Shown here in pieces: positions 10,662 through 23,123 of a stretch of DNA of 64,000 bases (its first letter is position 1; the number at the start of each line of letters is the position of its first letter). This DNA comes from Larix kaempferi. Taxonomy: Eukaryota; Streptophyta; Pinopsida; Pinales; Pinaceae. The translations under genes were made by a program, and so were the position numbers. The notes beneath the pieces were generated by a model. It was not told the DNA's origin and searched no databases. It was given only the letters and a program-made list of their open reading frames with translations. The DNA lies in NCBI GenBank assembly GCA_027924585.1, contig BSBM01000994.1:7509001-7573000 (forward strand). Direction: 5' to 3'.

Positions 10662-13467
10662 TGGTATCAGAGCTATCCTGAAAGAAGGCATGATATGGCA
10701 TGTATGACACTTGTTGCACTTGCAATGCTAGGGCTTGATATAGCAAAAACTAGTCATCGTATAACTTTTGCTATAAATCCATTTTCGTGAATTTTTCGGA
10801 TCTGAAACTTTTACAGGTCTAAAATCAGATCCCCATGTACTTTGTGTCCAAAGGACAACCTCTAATTCATTGTACTTTGTGATTTATGATCTGTACAATA
10901 TAGGGTTTCTGCCTCTTCCAGATCTGAGTCAAAAACAGGTGACCTTGGAAAAAAGGTCATAAATTGGGCTAGGAAGCTCCAAATTCAATTTCATAAAAAG
11001 TGACAGGTAGTACATAGACTGTAATATCTCAAAAAACATTTTCAGAGGCCGAAGTTGAACCAGTGACACGTGGAATTCCGTACAAGTTCGCTCTCCTGTT
11101 TTATCCCATAAACAGGTCACGTTGCGACACTTGGCATAAATCTCTCTCAGAGAATCCAATTGAGGTCAGACCTATCGGGATGGAAAGATGACAGGTCAGG
11201 CTACCACAAAAAAAAATTTCAGACCCTTTGGATCGAAAAGTACAGAGTTACACCAGAAACAATCAAGTACATATTTCTATCAAAACAGAATTATTTTTTA
11301 GCACCTTCATTCATGGCTTCCAGAATTTAGGGTTTCGGAGAAAGTTGAAATTTTTGTAATCGGAGACTACGGCTGAATGCTAATCATCAAAATAGAAATT
11401 TAGAGACCAGGTTCAGAATTTTTGGTTGGGTAGAAGACCGAGCTTGATCAGACCCTAGTTCGGGACCTTCATTAGAAAAGTGGAAAATTAGGGCTTCTAT
11501 AAAAATGGGAATTTTTGAAATCTGTGACCACAGCTGGAAGCTCCTCAGAAAAATAGAAGCTTAGAGCTTTGGATCAAACCTTTTGATTAAGCAGAAGGGT
11601 GGGCTCCATCAAACCCCAGTTCGGGATCTTGTCCAGAAGATCCAGAAGTTTCAAAGGAAATTTTGAGGGGTCAAATTTTGGAGATTTCAAAATTGAAGTA
11701 TGCAAGTTTGATCAGCTCAACGAGACACATCTATCCATCTATTCAGAAGTGTGAAAGTCAAAGATTGAATTTTTAGGGTTTCTCTAACAAACCCAAATCA
11801 AGCTCCAGATCCAGTTCCAGGGGGAGATGAGGCTAATGCCTTACATAAGAAGATTACAAGCAATCTCAACAGGTATGACTCATCCAGGTATGTTTCAAGA
11901 TTTGCTCATGATTAAGTCTATGGTATGTTTGTCTTCATATTATTACGGTTAGTACAATCTTGTTTAAATTTAGACTTGTCTTATCACCTTAATAAAATTA
12001 TAAATGCATGATAGAAGATATTCATTGGTTAGGGTGTTGACACTTATGATTGTACTAATGCATTATGGTGTTGTATGAGGTTTATGTTGTCTGCTAACAT
12101 GAAAGGTACACCAAGAAAGAAAAATCATATTCTAGTTCAAGAACATATGATCATGATGACATGAAGACAAAGATTCATCCTTTGTCATGGATCTCTTAGA
12201 AGATCTACTTACGAGGTATGTATAACTTGGTTCTACAATGGATAACTTATGAGACATGCAAGTTACTAGCACAAGTCATTAAAGAGAACTGGAAGACATT
12301 ATGCGGGTATGTTAGACATAACTGGATAGCATGCTAATCCAGGTATGTTTTTCCTATATCAAGCTAGAATCCTACCTTGTGTTAGGATCTTATACTGTTG
12401 TGTTGTTGATAATGATTATTCATGAAGTCATAGGTTTGAATAGTCATGGTTGTATACATATTATGTTTCTTACCATAATTGATGATATGACTAACCAGAA
12501 GAATCATTAAGGTATAGGTTTGAGCAATCACGGGTTTATGCATTGATGATTTAACTAATCAGAAGAGTCCTATGATCAAATAAGAATATGCATGAGTAAA
12601 AGAAGACTTGCCTGAAACCTTGAATACTAATGTTTATTATCTATGAATGATCATGACTACACATGTTTAAGATTATTGTGTTTTGATAGTATTGAGATTA
12701 TACTAATAAATGTGTGATTATGTATGAGACATCAAGATGATACTAATAAGCATGCATAGTGATTAAGGATGGATATAGTTTCAAGGACAGGTAATCCAGG
12801 AAGCAAATATCAAGAGGGAGCACACTCCAACTGTTCCTGCAAGAAAGCAAAGGAGCACACTTCAGTAGTTTCTGCAAGGATGCAGATATTCAGAGGGAGT
12901 TGACCACTTCTCACAATCCACATCAGAATGGAGTTGCAAAGATTCAGAGGGAGTCCACCCAGCAACAAAACAAAGATAAGTATTTGAATTTTCATTTCTT
13001 ACATAATGTTATTCAATGATGTATATGCTTATGTTCCTAGAATTAGGTTGTGTATTATGCATATTAGAATAGTTGCACAGTATACTACTAATATACATGG
13101 GTAAGTGGCCTATGACACTGTACAACATTCCATTTCTACTTATCTAGAATGAAACCTCTTTGCTGACATGTTAGGAGTTGTGCACACTCTTAACAATGTT
13201 CTAGTAGAGATTGGAAGGCATCTAGAAAGTTACGGGATATGGATAAATGTTGTATTGAAGCATTGGCTAAGATAATTGCATGACTGTATGACATATTTCT
13301 TTATGTGTAAGAATTTGTTTTGAAAACTATAATATGTTTTCTAATCATGCAATTTAACTTGTTGTGTAGGAAAGATCATATACCATCACCTACAAAAGAA
13401 GGACTACAACATTTGTTCATCAACAAAGTTATCTATTGAAAATATTGAAGATATTGAAGTTCCCAGG
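10662..13467 (+). other. Element C leader and non-coding interior replacing gag-integrase
   Basis: Starts with the primer site TGGTATCAGAGCT. The leader to about 11830 resembles that of B. A short gag trace (EANALHKK, about 11826-11856) matches the B gag EAKALHKK. From 11860 to about 13467, where the rest of gag, protease and integrase should lie, the sequence is AT-rich with no coding similarity; short purine motifs (TTCAGAGGGAGT) recur near 12890-12950. Either a large deletion was filled by unrelated sequence or C is a non-autonomous derivative carrying acquired DNA. Confidence 0.7.
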
Positions 13468-13603
13468 ATCTGGGAAGATTGCCATGATCGAAAAGTACCA
13501 GTCGATCATGAAGATTTTTGGGATGTAGTCCCAAGACCTGAAGGGGAGTCTGTAGTGACTTCCAAGAGGATCTACAAGATCAAGCATGCTGCAGGTGGTA
13601 GCA
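13468..13603 (+). pseudogene. Element C reverse transcriptase, N-terminal fragment
   Basis: Encodes a short piece of copia reverse transcriptase (DDVWDVVPRP-like block and a following TSKRIYKIKHA motif) matching B at about 21625-21755. Integration of D at 13603/16388 interrupts it. The remaining reverse-transcriptase and RNase H part follows at 16388. Confidence 0.8.
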
Positions 13604-13849
13604 TGCTATATCCGTGTCCGGATATACTCAGTGATTATTCAAGCGAATAATCCTCCAATGGAAAATAACTCTATTTGATAAAATAATAATATATAATCGA
13701 TGATGATTCTATTACAAAGGATATGGTTTCCTTAAATATGGATTGGCCATCACATATTGAAGAGACACTTCTCTTCATAAACCATATTTTAATATTATTA
13801 ACTACTATTAGGAATAGTTACCTATTTATTAGTTCTTATTGTTGTAGCA
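13604..13849 (-). repeat. Element D 3' LTR
   Basis: 246 bp. On the minus strand it begins TGCTACAACAAT and ends GGATATAGCA. Preceded on the minus strand by a purine-rich tract, so it is the 3' LTR. Confidence 0.9.
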
Positions 13850-13959
13850 TTGCCACTCTCTTAGAGAGGCTTTGTCCTCAAAGCCTTATAATTTTGTTGC
13901 ACTGTTATTTGCAATGTCGTGGCCACCGAAACATGTTGATACGAACTGCTAAGTGTAGA

Positions 13960-14964
13960 TCATAACTTTCGATATGTGGATGGATCAATCCATCCCAAAT
14001 TGATTTGTTGTGGACTGATGGGATTCCCCACTGATGTGTCGTCAGGAGATTTGATCACATTAGTACCATTATCTTTCGACATTTCCCACTTTTTCAAATA
14101 TCGGTTTTTATGGTTGGGGTGTCGATAGGGAACTTTCATAACGTCACCTTTTTTTATGAATGTTTCCTTTAGAGCATTGATCTGATTTGGAAGTTGTATT
14201 TTCGTCTCTTTAGGATTTAAGTTTTTGTTATGTATCTTTTCCAACTTGTTTTCTAACTGCCTATTATCATTTTGAAACTTCTTAATCAATTCGACTTGCG
14301 ATTTTCGGTCATCTTCAGATGTCTTAAGTTATTCCTTAAGATCTTCATTATGACTTCTGATACAACTATTTTCTTCCTGTTTGTCTAGAAGTTTCCCTTC
14401 AATGTCGTCCATAGATTGTTCTATCTTCCGACTATTTTTCAACTTCTTAATTTTTGTGACTACTATCTTGTTATGGTTTCTTAGTCTAAAAATTTCTTCA
14501 GCATTGTTAGATAATGCTTTATTACTTTTCGTGATCTCTGACTTATGTGTCTTTTTAGAATCGTCATTTTGTTGTTGAAGAACTTTTATCTGTTGTCAAC
14601 ACTAGCCAACCTCTGATTCTTGACTTTCTAATTTATGTCGTAACTGCATTAGTTCTTCATCTTTGTCGCTAACGATTTTGTTCAAGCGTATTATTTCTGC
14701 TTCGTAATTATTTATTTCCTTCTTTATATCTTGATTTTTAAATCTCTGATTGAAATCACTTTCATCTTTTAATTCCTTGATTTGCGCACATAATTTTTCT
14801 ATATGATTTTTCTGGCTGGACATTGGTTGTTCATTGAACCGTTCTTGTATCTTATGTACTTCAATCTTTATTTCTGATCGTGTGTTAATGTCTCGTAATT
14901 CTTCATTGTCTTTTCGATAGCGCTTTAACTTGGCTTCTAATTTCTCTCGCAAATCGGCTTCCAT
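13960..14964 (-). pseudogene. Element D coiled-coil protein (three in-frame stops)
   Basis: One minus-strand frame of 335 codons from ATG 14964 to a stop at 13960, broken by three stop codons (two close together near 14600, one near 14330). The conceptual protein is almost entirely Lys/Glu/Gln/Asn-rich heptad sequence (for example KLKRYRKDNEELRD and NDNRQLENKLEKIHNK), then a short basic tail ending in GWIDPSTYRKL. No gag, zinc-knuckle, protease or enzyme motif is visible. Upstream on the same strand (15240 to about 15060) lies another Lys/Ser-rich frame that may be a lost N-terminal extension. Long coiled coils are common in gag proteins, so a divergent gag-like role is possible but unproven. 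Confidence 0.6.
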
Positions 14965-16141
14965 GGTTTCTGTCTTCTTCGACGGTGGAATGATCTTCTT
15001 TGATTTCTTTGATGAGTCTTTCTTAAACTAGGTCATCCTTGTCATTAACGTGTCTCGACTTCTTGATGAGCCTTCCTTTACTTTGACTTCTTCAACGATA
15101 AATGATTGTCCTTGTCTTGATTTCTTCGATGATAAGTGTTCTTCGATTTCTTTGATAATAAGGAGTCTTGCTTGGACTTTGTCTTTAATGTCTTCTTTGA
15201 CTTAAATTTGCTTTGTTTCTTCAAACAATTCTTATTTGAAAAGAATTGACCCCTTTTTTTTCTTTGCTAATAATAATTATTATTATTATTAATATATATA
15301 TATATTTTTATAATAATAAAACTATTATAATGTTTTTTTGAAAAAACAAATTAAGGGTTTATGTGGAGGATGGCGTGGCAGATGGAGCGGGAAAGATGAC
15401 GAGGCTGCGGGGGTGATGGTGGAGAGTTGTGCAACAGCTACAAAGGAGGGTGGACACACAGGTGGAAGGCACGGTGAGGAAGCACGCAGGAGGGAATGGC
15501 GATGGAAGCTTGAAGGGAATGTGTGGAGGGAGATGGAAGATAGGAGAAGGAGTTGTGAATTGGGAGGTGGGGGAATGTGCAGCAAGGAGGCCGCGTGAAT
15601 AGAAGGACGGGTGAGGAGAAGTGGGCGTGGAGTGAAGAGAAGGGGGAGTGTGAAGGATGTTAGAGAAAGATCGAAAGGAGGTCACAGATGGACGGTGGCG
15701 ATGGATAGAAGGAGGACGCGAATATGAAGTGGTGCTAGTGGAGTTGGACGGGCTGCGCAGAGCATTGTGGAAGAGTGCAGGTGAAGATGTATGAGTAGGT
15801 GCGCAATACAGATGGAGAGAGGATGGATGAGCAGGATTGCAAGAGAGTTGTTCGTGGGAGGTGTGGGGCTGCGCAAGAGGAGGGTGGGGATGGAAGGGAG
15901 GCGCGACGGAGCAGGAAAAATGGCGGAAGGGAGGTGAATGGGCGGAGGTGGAGGAGAATGGAGTAGCAGCGGGAATTCAGGGAAACCCTAAAGTTGTTGG
16001 CTATAAGCCAAAGTGAGGTTAAAAACCCGATTCAGAGAAACTTTGACAATTATGGCTAAAAGTCAAATTTGGAGAAGCTCCAAGATGGATGGCTAAAAGC
16101 CAGAATCAGCAAGGCCCGAGAATGGCTGGCTCTAATACCAA
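14965..16141 (-). other. Element D leader, strand-asymmetric, with primer site
   Basis: The primer site is 16128-16140. Next to it three copies of the palindrome-like TGGCTAAAAGCCA occur (about 15999, 16053, 16089). From 15360 to 15960 the plus strand is strongly G/A-rich and the element's sense strand is C/T-rich, making long spurious open frames on both strands. No conserved protein is seen. A TATATATATATATTTTTATAAT tract sits near 15290-15310. Confidence 0.65.
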
Positions 16142-16387
16142 TGCTATATCCGTGTCTGGATATACTCAGTGATTATTCAAGCGAATAATCCTCCAATGGA
16201 AAATAACTCTATTTGATAAAATAATAATATATAATCGATGATGATTCTATTACAAAGGATATGGTTGCCTTAAATATGGCTTGGCCATCACATATTGAAG
16301 AGACACTTCTCTTCATAAACTATATTTTAATATTATTAACTACTATTAGGAATAGTTACCTATTTATTACTTTTTATTGTTGTAGAA
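16142..16387 (-). repeat. Element D 5' LTR
   Basis: 246 bp, directly repeated at 13604-13849. Its outer end reads TTCTACAACA on the minus strand, where the other copy has TGCTACAACA, so one terminal base has mutated. Confidence 0.9.
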
Positions 16388-17662
16388 TAGCATAGAGACT
16401 TTTTGCTCCTATAGCCAGATACACTTCCATTAGATTAGTACTTGCTCTGGCTGCAGTGATGAAGTGGAAGATACACCAGATGGATTTCAAGACAGCTTTC
16501 TTGAATGGTGTGGTTGAAGAAGAAGTGTATGTGGAGCAGCCACTTGGTTCTGAGATACATGACAGGGAGGCATATACGTGCAGAACTTGGTATGGTAGGA
16601 TAGACAGCTTTCTATCTAGTTTGGGCTTTACCAAGAGTAAAGCGGATTCCAACCTTTACTAAAAGTTTGAGGAAGACAATCCAGTGATACTACTTTTGTA
16701 TGCGGATAACCTATTTGTTACAGGTGAGGATAGATTGATTACCAACACACAGCGGAAGCTTGTTGCCAAGTTAGAGATGAAGGACTTGGGAATGATGCAC
16801 TATTTTTCTTGGTATGGAGGTGTGGCAGAGTGCAGATGGAATCTTCCTTGGACAAGGGAAGTATGCAGTAGAGAGCCTAAAGAGTTTTGGGATGATGGAC
16901 TGCAAAGCCATGACCACACCTATGGCATCGAACCTGAAGCTTCTGTGTGATGCTTCTTCTGAGCCGGTTGATGCTACGATGCATCGTCAAATGATTGGGT
17001 CCTTGATGTACCTGACGAATACAAGGCCAGACATTTTCTTTACGGTGAACACCTTAAGCCAGTATCTGAAAAATCTGAGACATGTTCACCTGATAGCTGC
17101 AAAGCATGTTCTGAGGTACCTGAAGGGTACAATGGATTATGGGCTCAAGTATGAGGCGAATCAAAGGTTTAACCTGGAGGGTTATGTTGATTCGGATTGG
17201 GCATGCAGTTCCATTGATCGGAAGAGCACTTTGGGGTGCTGCTTCAATATGGGATCAGGTGTGATCTCTTGGTTTAGCAGGAAGCAGTCCTGTGTGGCAC
17301 TGAGTACAGCTGAAGCAGAGAATGTTGCAGCTTGTTCAGCTAGTTGTGAGGTAGTATGGCTTAGGAAGCTACTGTTTGATTTGTTTGATCTCCAATTGAG
17401 TGCTACCTATATATATTGCGACAACCAGATTTGTGTGAAGTTGTCAAAGAACCCAGTGTTCCATGACAAGTCGAAGCACATTAAAATCAAGTTCCACTAT
17501 ATCCGAGATATGGTGCAGAGAGGAGCAGTGGAGCTCTTGTATGTTGCAATAGATGAGCAGATAGCAGATGTGTTGACCAAGCCGCTTTCCAAAGTGAAGT
17601 TTGAATACTTCAGAGGGAGACTTGGTGTACTTCAGATAGAGATGACTTCTAGAGGGAAGTGA
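16388..17662 (+). pseudogene. Element C reverse transcriptase-RNase H
   Basis: Continues the copia polyprotein after D. Visible are the RT blocks KWKIHQMDFKTAFLNGV and LLLYADNLFVTG, where the catalytic YVDD has become YADN, and RNase H blocks SLMYLTNTRPDI, DSDWACSSIDRKST, CDNQICVK and the C-terminal DVLTKPLSKVKFEYFRGRLG. Relative to B there is a deletion of about 63 bp immediately next to the D insertion, a second deletion before TWYGR, a stop near 16661 and a frameshift near 16815. The last 280 codons are open. Non-functional. Confidence 0.9.
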
Positions 17663-17689
17663 TGAGTTCGGAGACACAGATCCACACTG

Positions 17690-18120
17690 GGCCATTCTTG
17701 CATGGTGGTAGGTTGGTCCTCCCATGGTAGGATGTAAGGGCCGATCCATTCTTGCATGGTGGCAGGTTAGTCCTCCCATGGTAAGATGTAAGGGTTGGGA
17801 CATTCTCACATAGTGGCAGTTTGGTCCTCCTATGGTGAGATGTAAGTGATGGGCCATTCTCACATAGTGGCAGGTTACTCCTCCTATGGTGAGATGTAAG
17901 CGCTGGGCCATTCTAACATGATGGTAGGTTAGTCCTCTCATGGTCATGATGTAAGTGCTGGGCCTTTCTAACATGGTGGTAGGTTGGTCCTCCCATGTTC
18001 ATTGATGTAAGTATTGTGCCTTTCCGACATGGTGGTAGGTTGGTCCTCCCATGGTCATTGATGTAAGTGATGGGAGCCTTTCACATGGTGGCAGGTTAGT
18101 CCTCCCATGGTGAGTGTAAG
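17690..18120 (+). repeat. Element C 3' tandem repeats, about 54 bp
   Basis: About eight imperfect copies, with the ACATGGTGGTAGGTTGGTCC-type core starting near 17701, 17755, 17809, 17863, 17917, 17972, 18028 and 18083. They lie between the pol stop and the 3' LTR. The following stretch to 18784 has shorter GGTTTTGC...GAGGCAGTGTAAT repeats and a GATGATGA-rich module that B shares. Confidence 0.85.
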
Positions 18121-18784
18121 TGCTGTGTGTGTGCATTTGGGTTGTGCTCTGTGGACTACATGGTGATCTGAATACATTGATGTGAGAGTTTGGTGCACAG
18201 GTTTTGCAAAGGAATATAATAAATCTTGAGATGTTCTTGCAGGTTTTGCCGAGGCAGTGTAATTAGTCCTGAGAGATATTGCAGGTTTTGCAGAGGCAGT
18301 GTAATAAGTCCTGAGGTGCACCTACTTGATGGCTTGCTCGCAGAGATAATGATGATCAAGTTGATCATGTGATGATATACATCAATTGGATGTATGGTGA
18401 GTATCAGGTGGATACTCTGTGGTCATGGACAGGTTGTGTAGTGGCATGTAAAAGATCCTGAGAGATTCAAGAGGTTGAGCTATGTGCTCGTAAAAGGCCT
18501 GGGATGCTCTTGCGAGGTTTTGCAGACGCACGTGATGAATCCTGAGGATTCCAAAATATGACCAGTGATGATGAAGACATACAGGTGGTGGGCCTACATC
18601 CAGTATGAAAAAGGACTGGCTCTGTAGAACTTCCTATGACGAGTAGATTCAGAGATTGATTGAGATAGCAGCAGCAGTGATGATGACGATGATTCGAGGA
18701 TGATGATTCGCTGATGATGATCCAGAGAAGAAGACTTATACTAGCAGATCTATGTCGAGTAATACCTTCCTAGTTAAGAGGAAG

Positions 18785-19393
18785 TGTTGATGTATATGTA
18801 ACTTCGGAATGTATTTCATATATATATTTATTGCACCCTTATAAAGATGTGTTATTCCTCTATAAGGAAGTGTTGTCATTTGTATTGACAAGTGTCGCAA
18901 GTGTGTTAACTTGCCGATGGGTTATTAGACCACCTTGATGGGGTCGGCCCTGTATGAGTCATGTGGGTAAAAGGGTTATTAGACCACCAAGTGTGGGGTC
19001 GACCTGGATTAAGTTAACCATGGGTTAAGCTAGACATGTAGGCCCCATTAGTTTATTGGGTAGGACAGGACAAGTATAAATAGAGATCGGGAGATCTCTA
19101 TTTGATCACTCACTACACACACTTCTCTCATTCGGAAAGTGGTGCACTTGTGAGGAGGAGGCTCTACTGCTAGGAGAAGACTATCTCTTATATTTTGGTT
19201 GTATCATTACTCTATCTATCTCTGAGGAAGTTATTGGGGTTTTTCACCTTTATGGTTTTCCCCAAGTAAACTCTGTGTCTCTTGTGTGTTTGCATTATTG
19301 TGTCCATGATTGATATGCTATAGATATGATGTACATGTTGTTCTCTCAGTTAAGATCCTAGATCAGATTGAAGTAAATTCTGAAAATCTAACA
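18785..19393 (+). repeat. Element C 3' LTR
   Basis: 609 bp, preceded by the purine tract AAGAGGAAG and followed by the CCTGC target duplication. Confidence 0.95.
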
Positions 19394-19398
19394 CCTGC

Positions 19399-22300
19399 GG
19401 AACCAATTGAAAGGGGTAAAATTTTAGAATGGAGAAACCATTCAATCTTATTTTTCTAGGGTCTCTCAGATCAAGGAACAACTAGAAGCGATGGATGAAA
19501 AGGTGGAGAATGGTGAAGTTGTCATGACCACTTTGAATGGCCTACCCAGGTCATGGGATTCCTTTATTCAAGGAATTTGTGCAAGAAGGAATTTGATCTC
19601 CTTCAACAGACTGCGTGAAGAATGCTCTCAAGAAGAAGCTAGGCTTGTGGCTCGAGAAGAAAAGATGGGAAATGAAGATCAAGCACTCACAACACATGCC
19701 AGGAAAGGCAAGTCCAAGAAGGAATCATCTCATAATAGGAAATTCTCACACTACCATTACCATAAAGATAAGAAAGACCTCAGGTGTTTCAAATGCAATG
19801 AGAAGGGACACTTTGCTGCAGATTGTCCCAAGAAGAAGAAAGACAACAACTTCAACAAGAAGAAGAAGAATAACAAAAGAAGATATCATGCTCATGCTGC
19901 TGAGGATGATGAACCTCCCAGGAAGAAGGCTAGAGCAGAAAGTGATGATGATGACTCATCAAGCGAAAAAGAGTATGTCCTAATATCTGCTCTCACAGGT
20001 ACTATTTCTCATGGTTGTAATGATTGGCTAATTGACAGTGGGGATTCTAAACACATGACTGGGTTTAAAGAATATTTTGTAAATTTATCTGAACATGAAT
20101 CACCCCATAAGGTGAAACTTGGGGATGATTATCAATACCCTATCAAAAGAAAGTGGGGAAGCCTCCTACAACCTAGACTCTGGAAAGTCTTTGAAGCTGA
20201 AAGATGTGTTATTTGTACCTGGGCTCGAGAAGAACCTACTATCCATCTCTGCATTGGATGCAAAAGGCATGAGGGTTGCATTTGTAGATGGCCAAGTCCT
20301 AATGTATCCAAAGGGTAAAACTATTGATGATGCAGTGGTGATTGGAGAGTAAGAGGGAGGATTGTACAAATTGAAGGGACAACCTGAACATGCCATGGTA
20401 CATGAATCCATGGAGCCAAATGAACTTTGGCATCGAAGGCTTGCACATGTGCACTATAGAGCACTACCAATTGCAAGCAAAGTTGTAGAAGGTCTTCCTG
20501 AAATCAAGACCAAGCATGAAGGTGTTTGCAAAGGCTGTGCATAAGGAAAGAATATAAAGAAGGCATTTCCAAGTAGTGAAAGAAAATCAAAAGGAATCTT
20601 GAAAATTATCGACTCCGATGTATGTGGTCCGATGTCATCCAGTTCTTTGAGTGGGTATGTTTACTATGTCTCTTTCATTGACGACTTTCCAGGAAGACTT
20701 GGGTTTATTTCTTGAAGAACAAAGACGAAGTGCTTGACAAGTTCAAGGAATTCAAAGCCTTGATGGAAAATCAAACTGATAAGAAAATAAAGACATTCAG
20801 ATCAGACAATGGCGGAGAATTCACTTCAGGTGACTTCAATAAGCTACGTAGTGATTCAGGGATTAAGAGGGAGTTGACTGCTCCCTACAATCCACAACAT
20901 AATGGAGTTACAGAAAGGAAGAATAGAACAATCATGGAAGCATCACGAGAAATGCTGCATAACTAGGATCTACCTATGCATCTATGGGAAGAAGCAGCTA
21001 GGACAGCTGTATATGTGCAGAACAAAACTCCCCACAATATAGAGGACAACAAGACACCAGAAGAGGTCTTCTCTGGTAAGAAACCTGAAGTCAGCCATCT
21101 CAGAATATTTGGTTGTCCAGTATACACTCATGTCCCAAAGGAAAAGAGGACTAAGTTAGATCCTTTAGGAAAGAAGGGTATCTTTGTGGGTTACAGTGAA
21201 AGTTCGAAGGCTTACAGAATATACTTTCTAGGGTTCAAGAAGATTGATGTCAGCAGGGATGTAACATTTGATGAAAACTCAGCATTCATCAAATCAAGGA
21301 AGACACCTATTGAAGATCATGAAGAACCAAAGGAAACTAGATTTCAAGACACTACTATGACTAAAGCAATTCCATATGTTGATCGTGAAATTGAAGATCC
21401 GCAAGAACCTGTAGATCCACCTCGTGAGAAGGACTCTCACAAGAGGAAACCTACATGGGCTAGAGAGCTCATTCAAGATGCAGAAATATATGGCATTCCA
21501 GAAGAAGAACACAGAGAAAAGAAGAGAACTAGATCACATACCAGCTATGTTGCTTTACTTTGTGATATCATGAACAAAGAAACTTCCAGTTATGAAGAGG
21601 CAGCAGAAAAGAAAGAATGGAAGGATGCCATGATCAAGGAATACCAATCAATAATGAAGAATGATGTTTGGGATGTTGTCCCAAGACCTGAAAGGAGGTC
21701 TGTTGTGACTTCCAAATGGATCTACAAGATCAAGCATGCTGTAGATGGCAGCATAGAGAAATACAAAGCAAGATTCGTAGCTCGTGGCTTCTCTCAGAAA
21801 GAGGGAATAGACTATGAAGAGACTTTTGCTCCTGTAGCCAGGTACACTTCCATTAGATCAGTACTTGCCTTGGCTGCAGTAATGAAATGGAAGATACACC
21901 AAATGGATGTCAATATAGCTTTCTTGAATGGTGTAGTCAAGGAGGAAGTGTATGTGGAGCATCCACTTGGTTTTGAGACACATGACACGAAGTCATATGT
22001 GTGTAGGTTGAAGAAATCCTTGTATGGCTTAAAGCAAGCTCCTAGGACTTGGTATGGTAGGATGGACAGTTTTCTATCTAGTTTGGGCTTTACCAAGACT
22101 AAAGCAGATTCCAACCTTTACTACAAGGTTGAGGAAGGCAATCCTGTGATACTACTGTTGTATGTAGATGATCTGTTTGTAACAGGTAATGATAGTTTGA
22201 TTGCCGATACCAAGAGGAAGCTTGCAGAAAAGTTCGAGATGAAGGACTTGGGGATGATGCACTATTTTCTAGGCATGGAGGTGTGGTAGAGTGCAAATGG

Positions 22301-23123
22301 TATCTTCCTTGGACAAGGGAAGTATGCAGTAGAGATCCTGAAGAGGTTCGGGATGATGGACGGCAAGGCCATAGCCACACCTATGGCATCAAACCTGGAG
22401 CTTCTGTGTGATGCTTCATCTGATCCGGTTGATGTCACTGTGTATCATCAGATGATTGGGTCCTTGATGTACCTGACGAACACGAGACCAGATATTTGCT
22501 TTGCGGTGAACACATTGAGCCAGTTCCTGATGGATCCGAGGAGTGTTCACCTGGTTGTTGTAAAGCATATTCTGAGGTACCTAAAGGGTATGGTTGACTA
22601 TGGGCTCAAGTACGATGAGAATCAAAAGTTTAATCTGCAGGGTTATGTTGATTCAGATTGGGAAGGCAGTACTGCAGATAGGAAGAGCACATCTGGGTGC
22701 TGCTTTAGTATGGGATCAGGTGTGATCTCTTGGTTTAGCAGGAAGCAATCCTGCGTAGCACTGAGTACAACCGAAGTAGAGTATGTTGCAGCATGTTCGG
22801 CTAGTTGTGAGGCAGTATGGCTCCGGAAGCTATTGTCTGAGTTATTTGATCTCCCATTGGAGGCTATTGGTATATTTTGTGAGAACCAGAGTTGTGTGAA
22901 GCTGTCTGAGAATACGGTGTTCCACAACAGGTCGAAACACATTGAGATCAAATATCACTATATCAGGGATATGGTGCAGAAAGGAGCAGTAAAGCTCCTA
23001 TATGTTGCGACGGATGAGCAAGTTACAGATGTACTGACGAAACCACTAGCCAGAGTGAAGTTTGAGTACTTTAGAGAGAGGCTTGGTGTTCTTCAGATTG
23101 ATGACACTTCGAGGAAGAAGTGA
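19399..23123 (+). pseudogene. Element B gag C-terminus, protease, integrase, reverse transcriptase, RNase H
   Basis: Main polyprotein of B after the C insertion. In order: gag core ending in zinc knuckle CFKCNEKGHFAADC (about 19790), protease DSGDSKHMTG (about 20035; the family's usual Ala in DSGA is Asp), GAG-pre-integrase ELWHRRLAHVHYRAL (about 20424), integrase with TFRSDNGGEFTSGDF and PQHNGVTERKNR, reverse transcriptase with KWKIHQMDVNIAFLNG and the intact active site LLLYVDDLFVTG (about 22150), and RNase H ending DVLTKPLARVKFEYFRERLG. Defects: one TAG just after the C junction, frameshifts near 20150 and 20690, stop codons near 20543, 20965 and 22289. From 20712 to 23123 the frame is otherwise continuous, the best preserved pol in the window. 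Confidence 0.93.

Larger units (their letters stand above)
13604..16387 (-). mobile_element. Element D, innermost non-autonomous LTR element (minus strand)
   Basis: Two 246-bp direct LTRs (13604-13849 and 16142-16387) bound a 2.3-kb interior; TAGCA is duplicated at 13599-13603 and 16388-16392. Orientation is minus: GGCTCTAATACCA at 16128-16140 is the reverse complement of an initiator-Met primer site next to the right LTR, and a purine tract (AGAGAGTGGCAA on the minus strand) abuts the left LTR. There is no reverse transcriptase, integrase, protease or zinc knuckle. The only coding potential is a coiled-coil frame. About 7 LTR differences in 246 bp (2.8 percent by eye) make it the youngest insertion. 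Confidence 0.93.
10053..19393 (+). mobile_element. Copia element C, inserted into gag of B
   Basis: Plus-strand element with two 609-bp LTRs (10053-10661 and 18785-19393), primer site TGGTATCAGAGC at 10662 and purine tract AAGAGGAAG before the 3' LTR. CCTGC is duplicated at 10048-10052 and 19394-19398. It is closely related to B: the first roughly 35 LTR bases, the leader and the 3'-terminal module match. Without element D it is about 6.5 kb. It lacks recognisable protease and integrase and retains only a trace of gag, so it depended on another element's enzymes. About 20 LTR differences were counted by eye (3.3 percent), mostly transitions. Confidence 0.95.

Noticed and set aside
15325-15876. 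Overlapping open frames on both strands in a G/A-rich stretch
   Set aside because: Strong strand composition bias in the leader of element D removes stops on both strands; the peptides are low-complexity with no domain.
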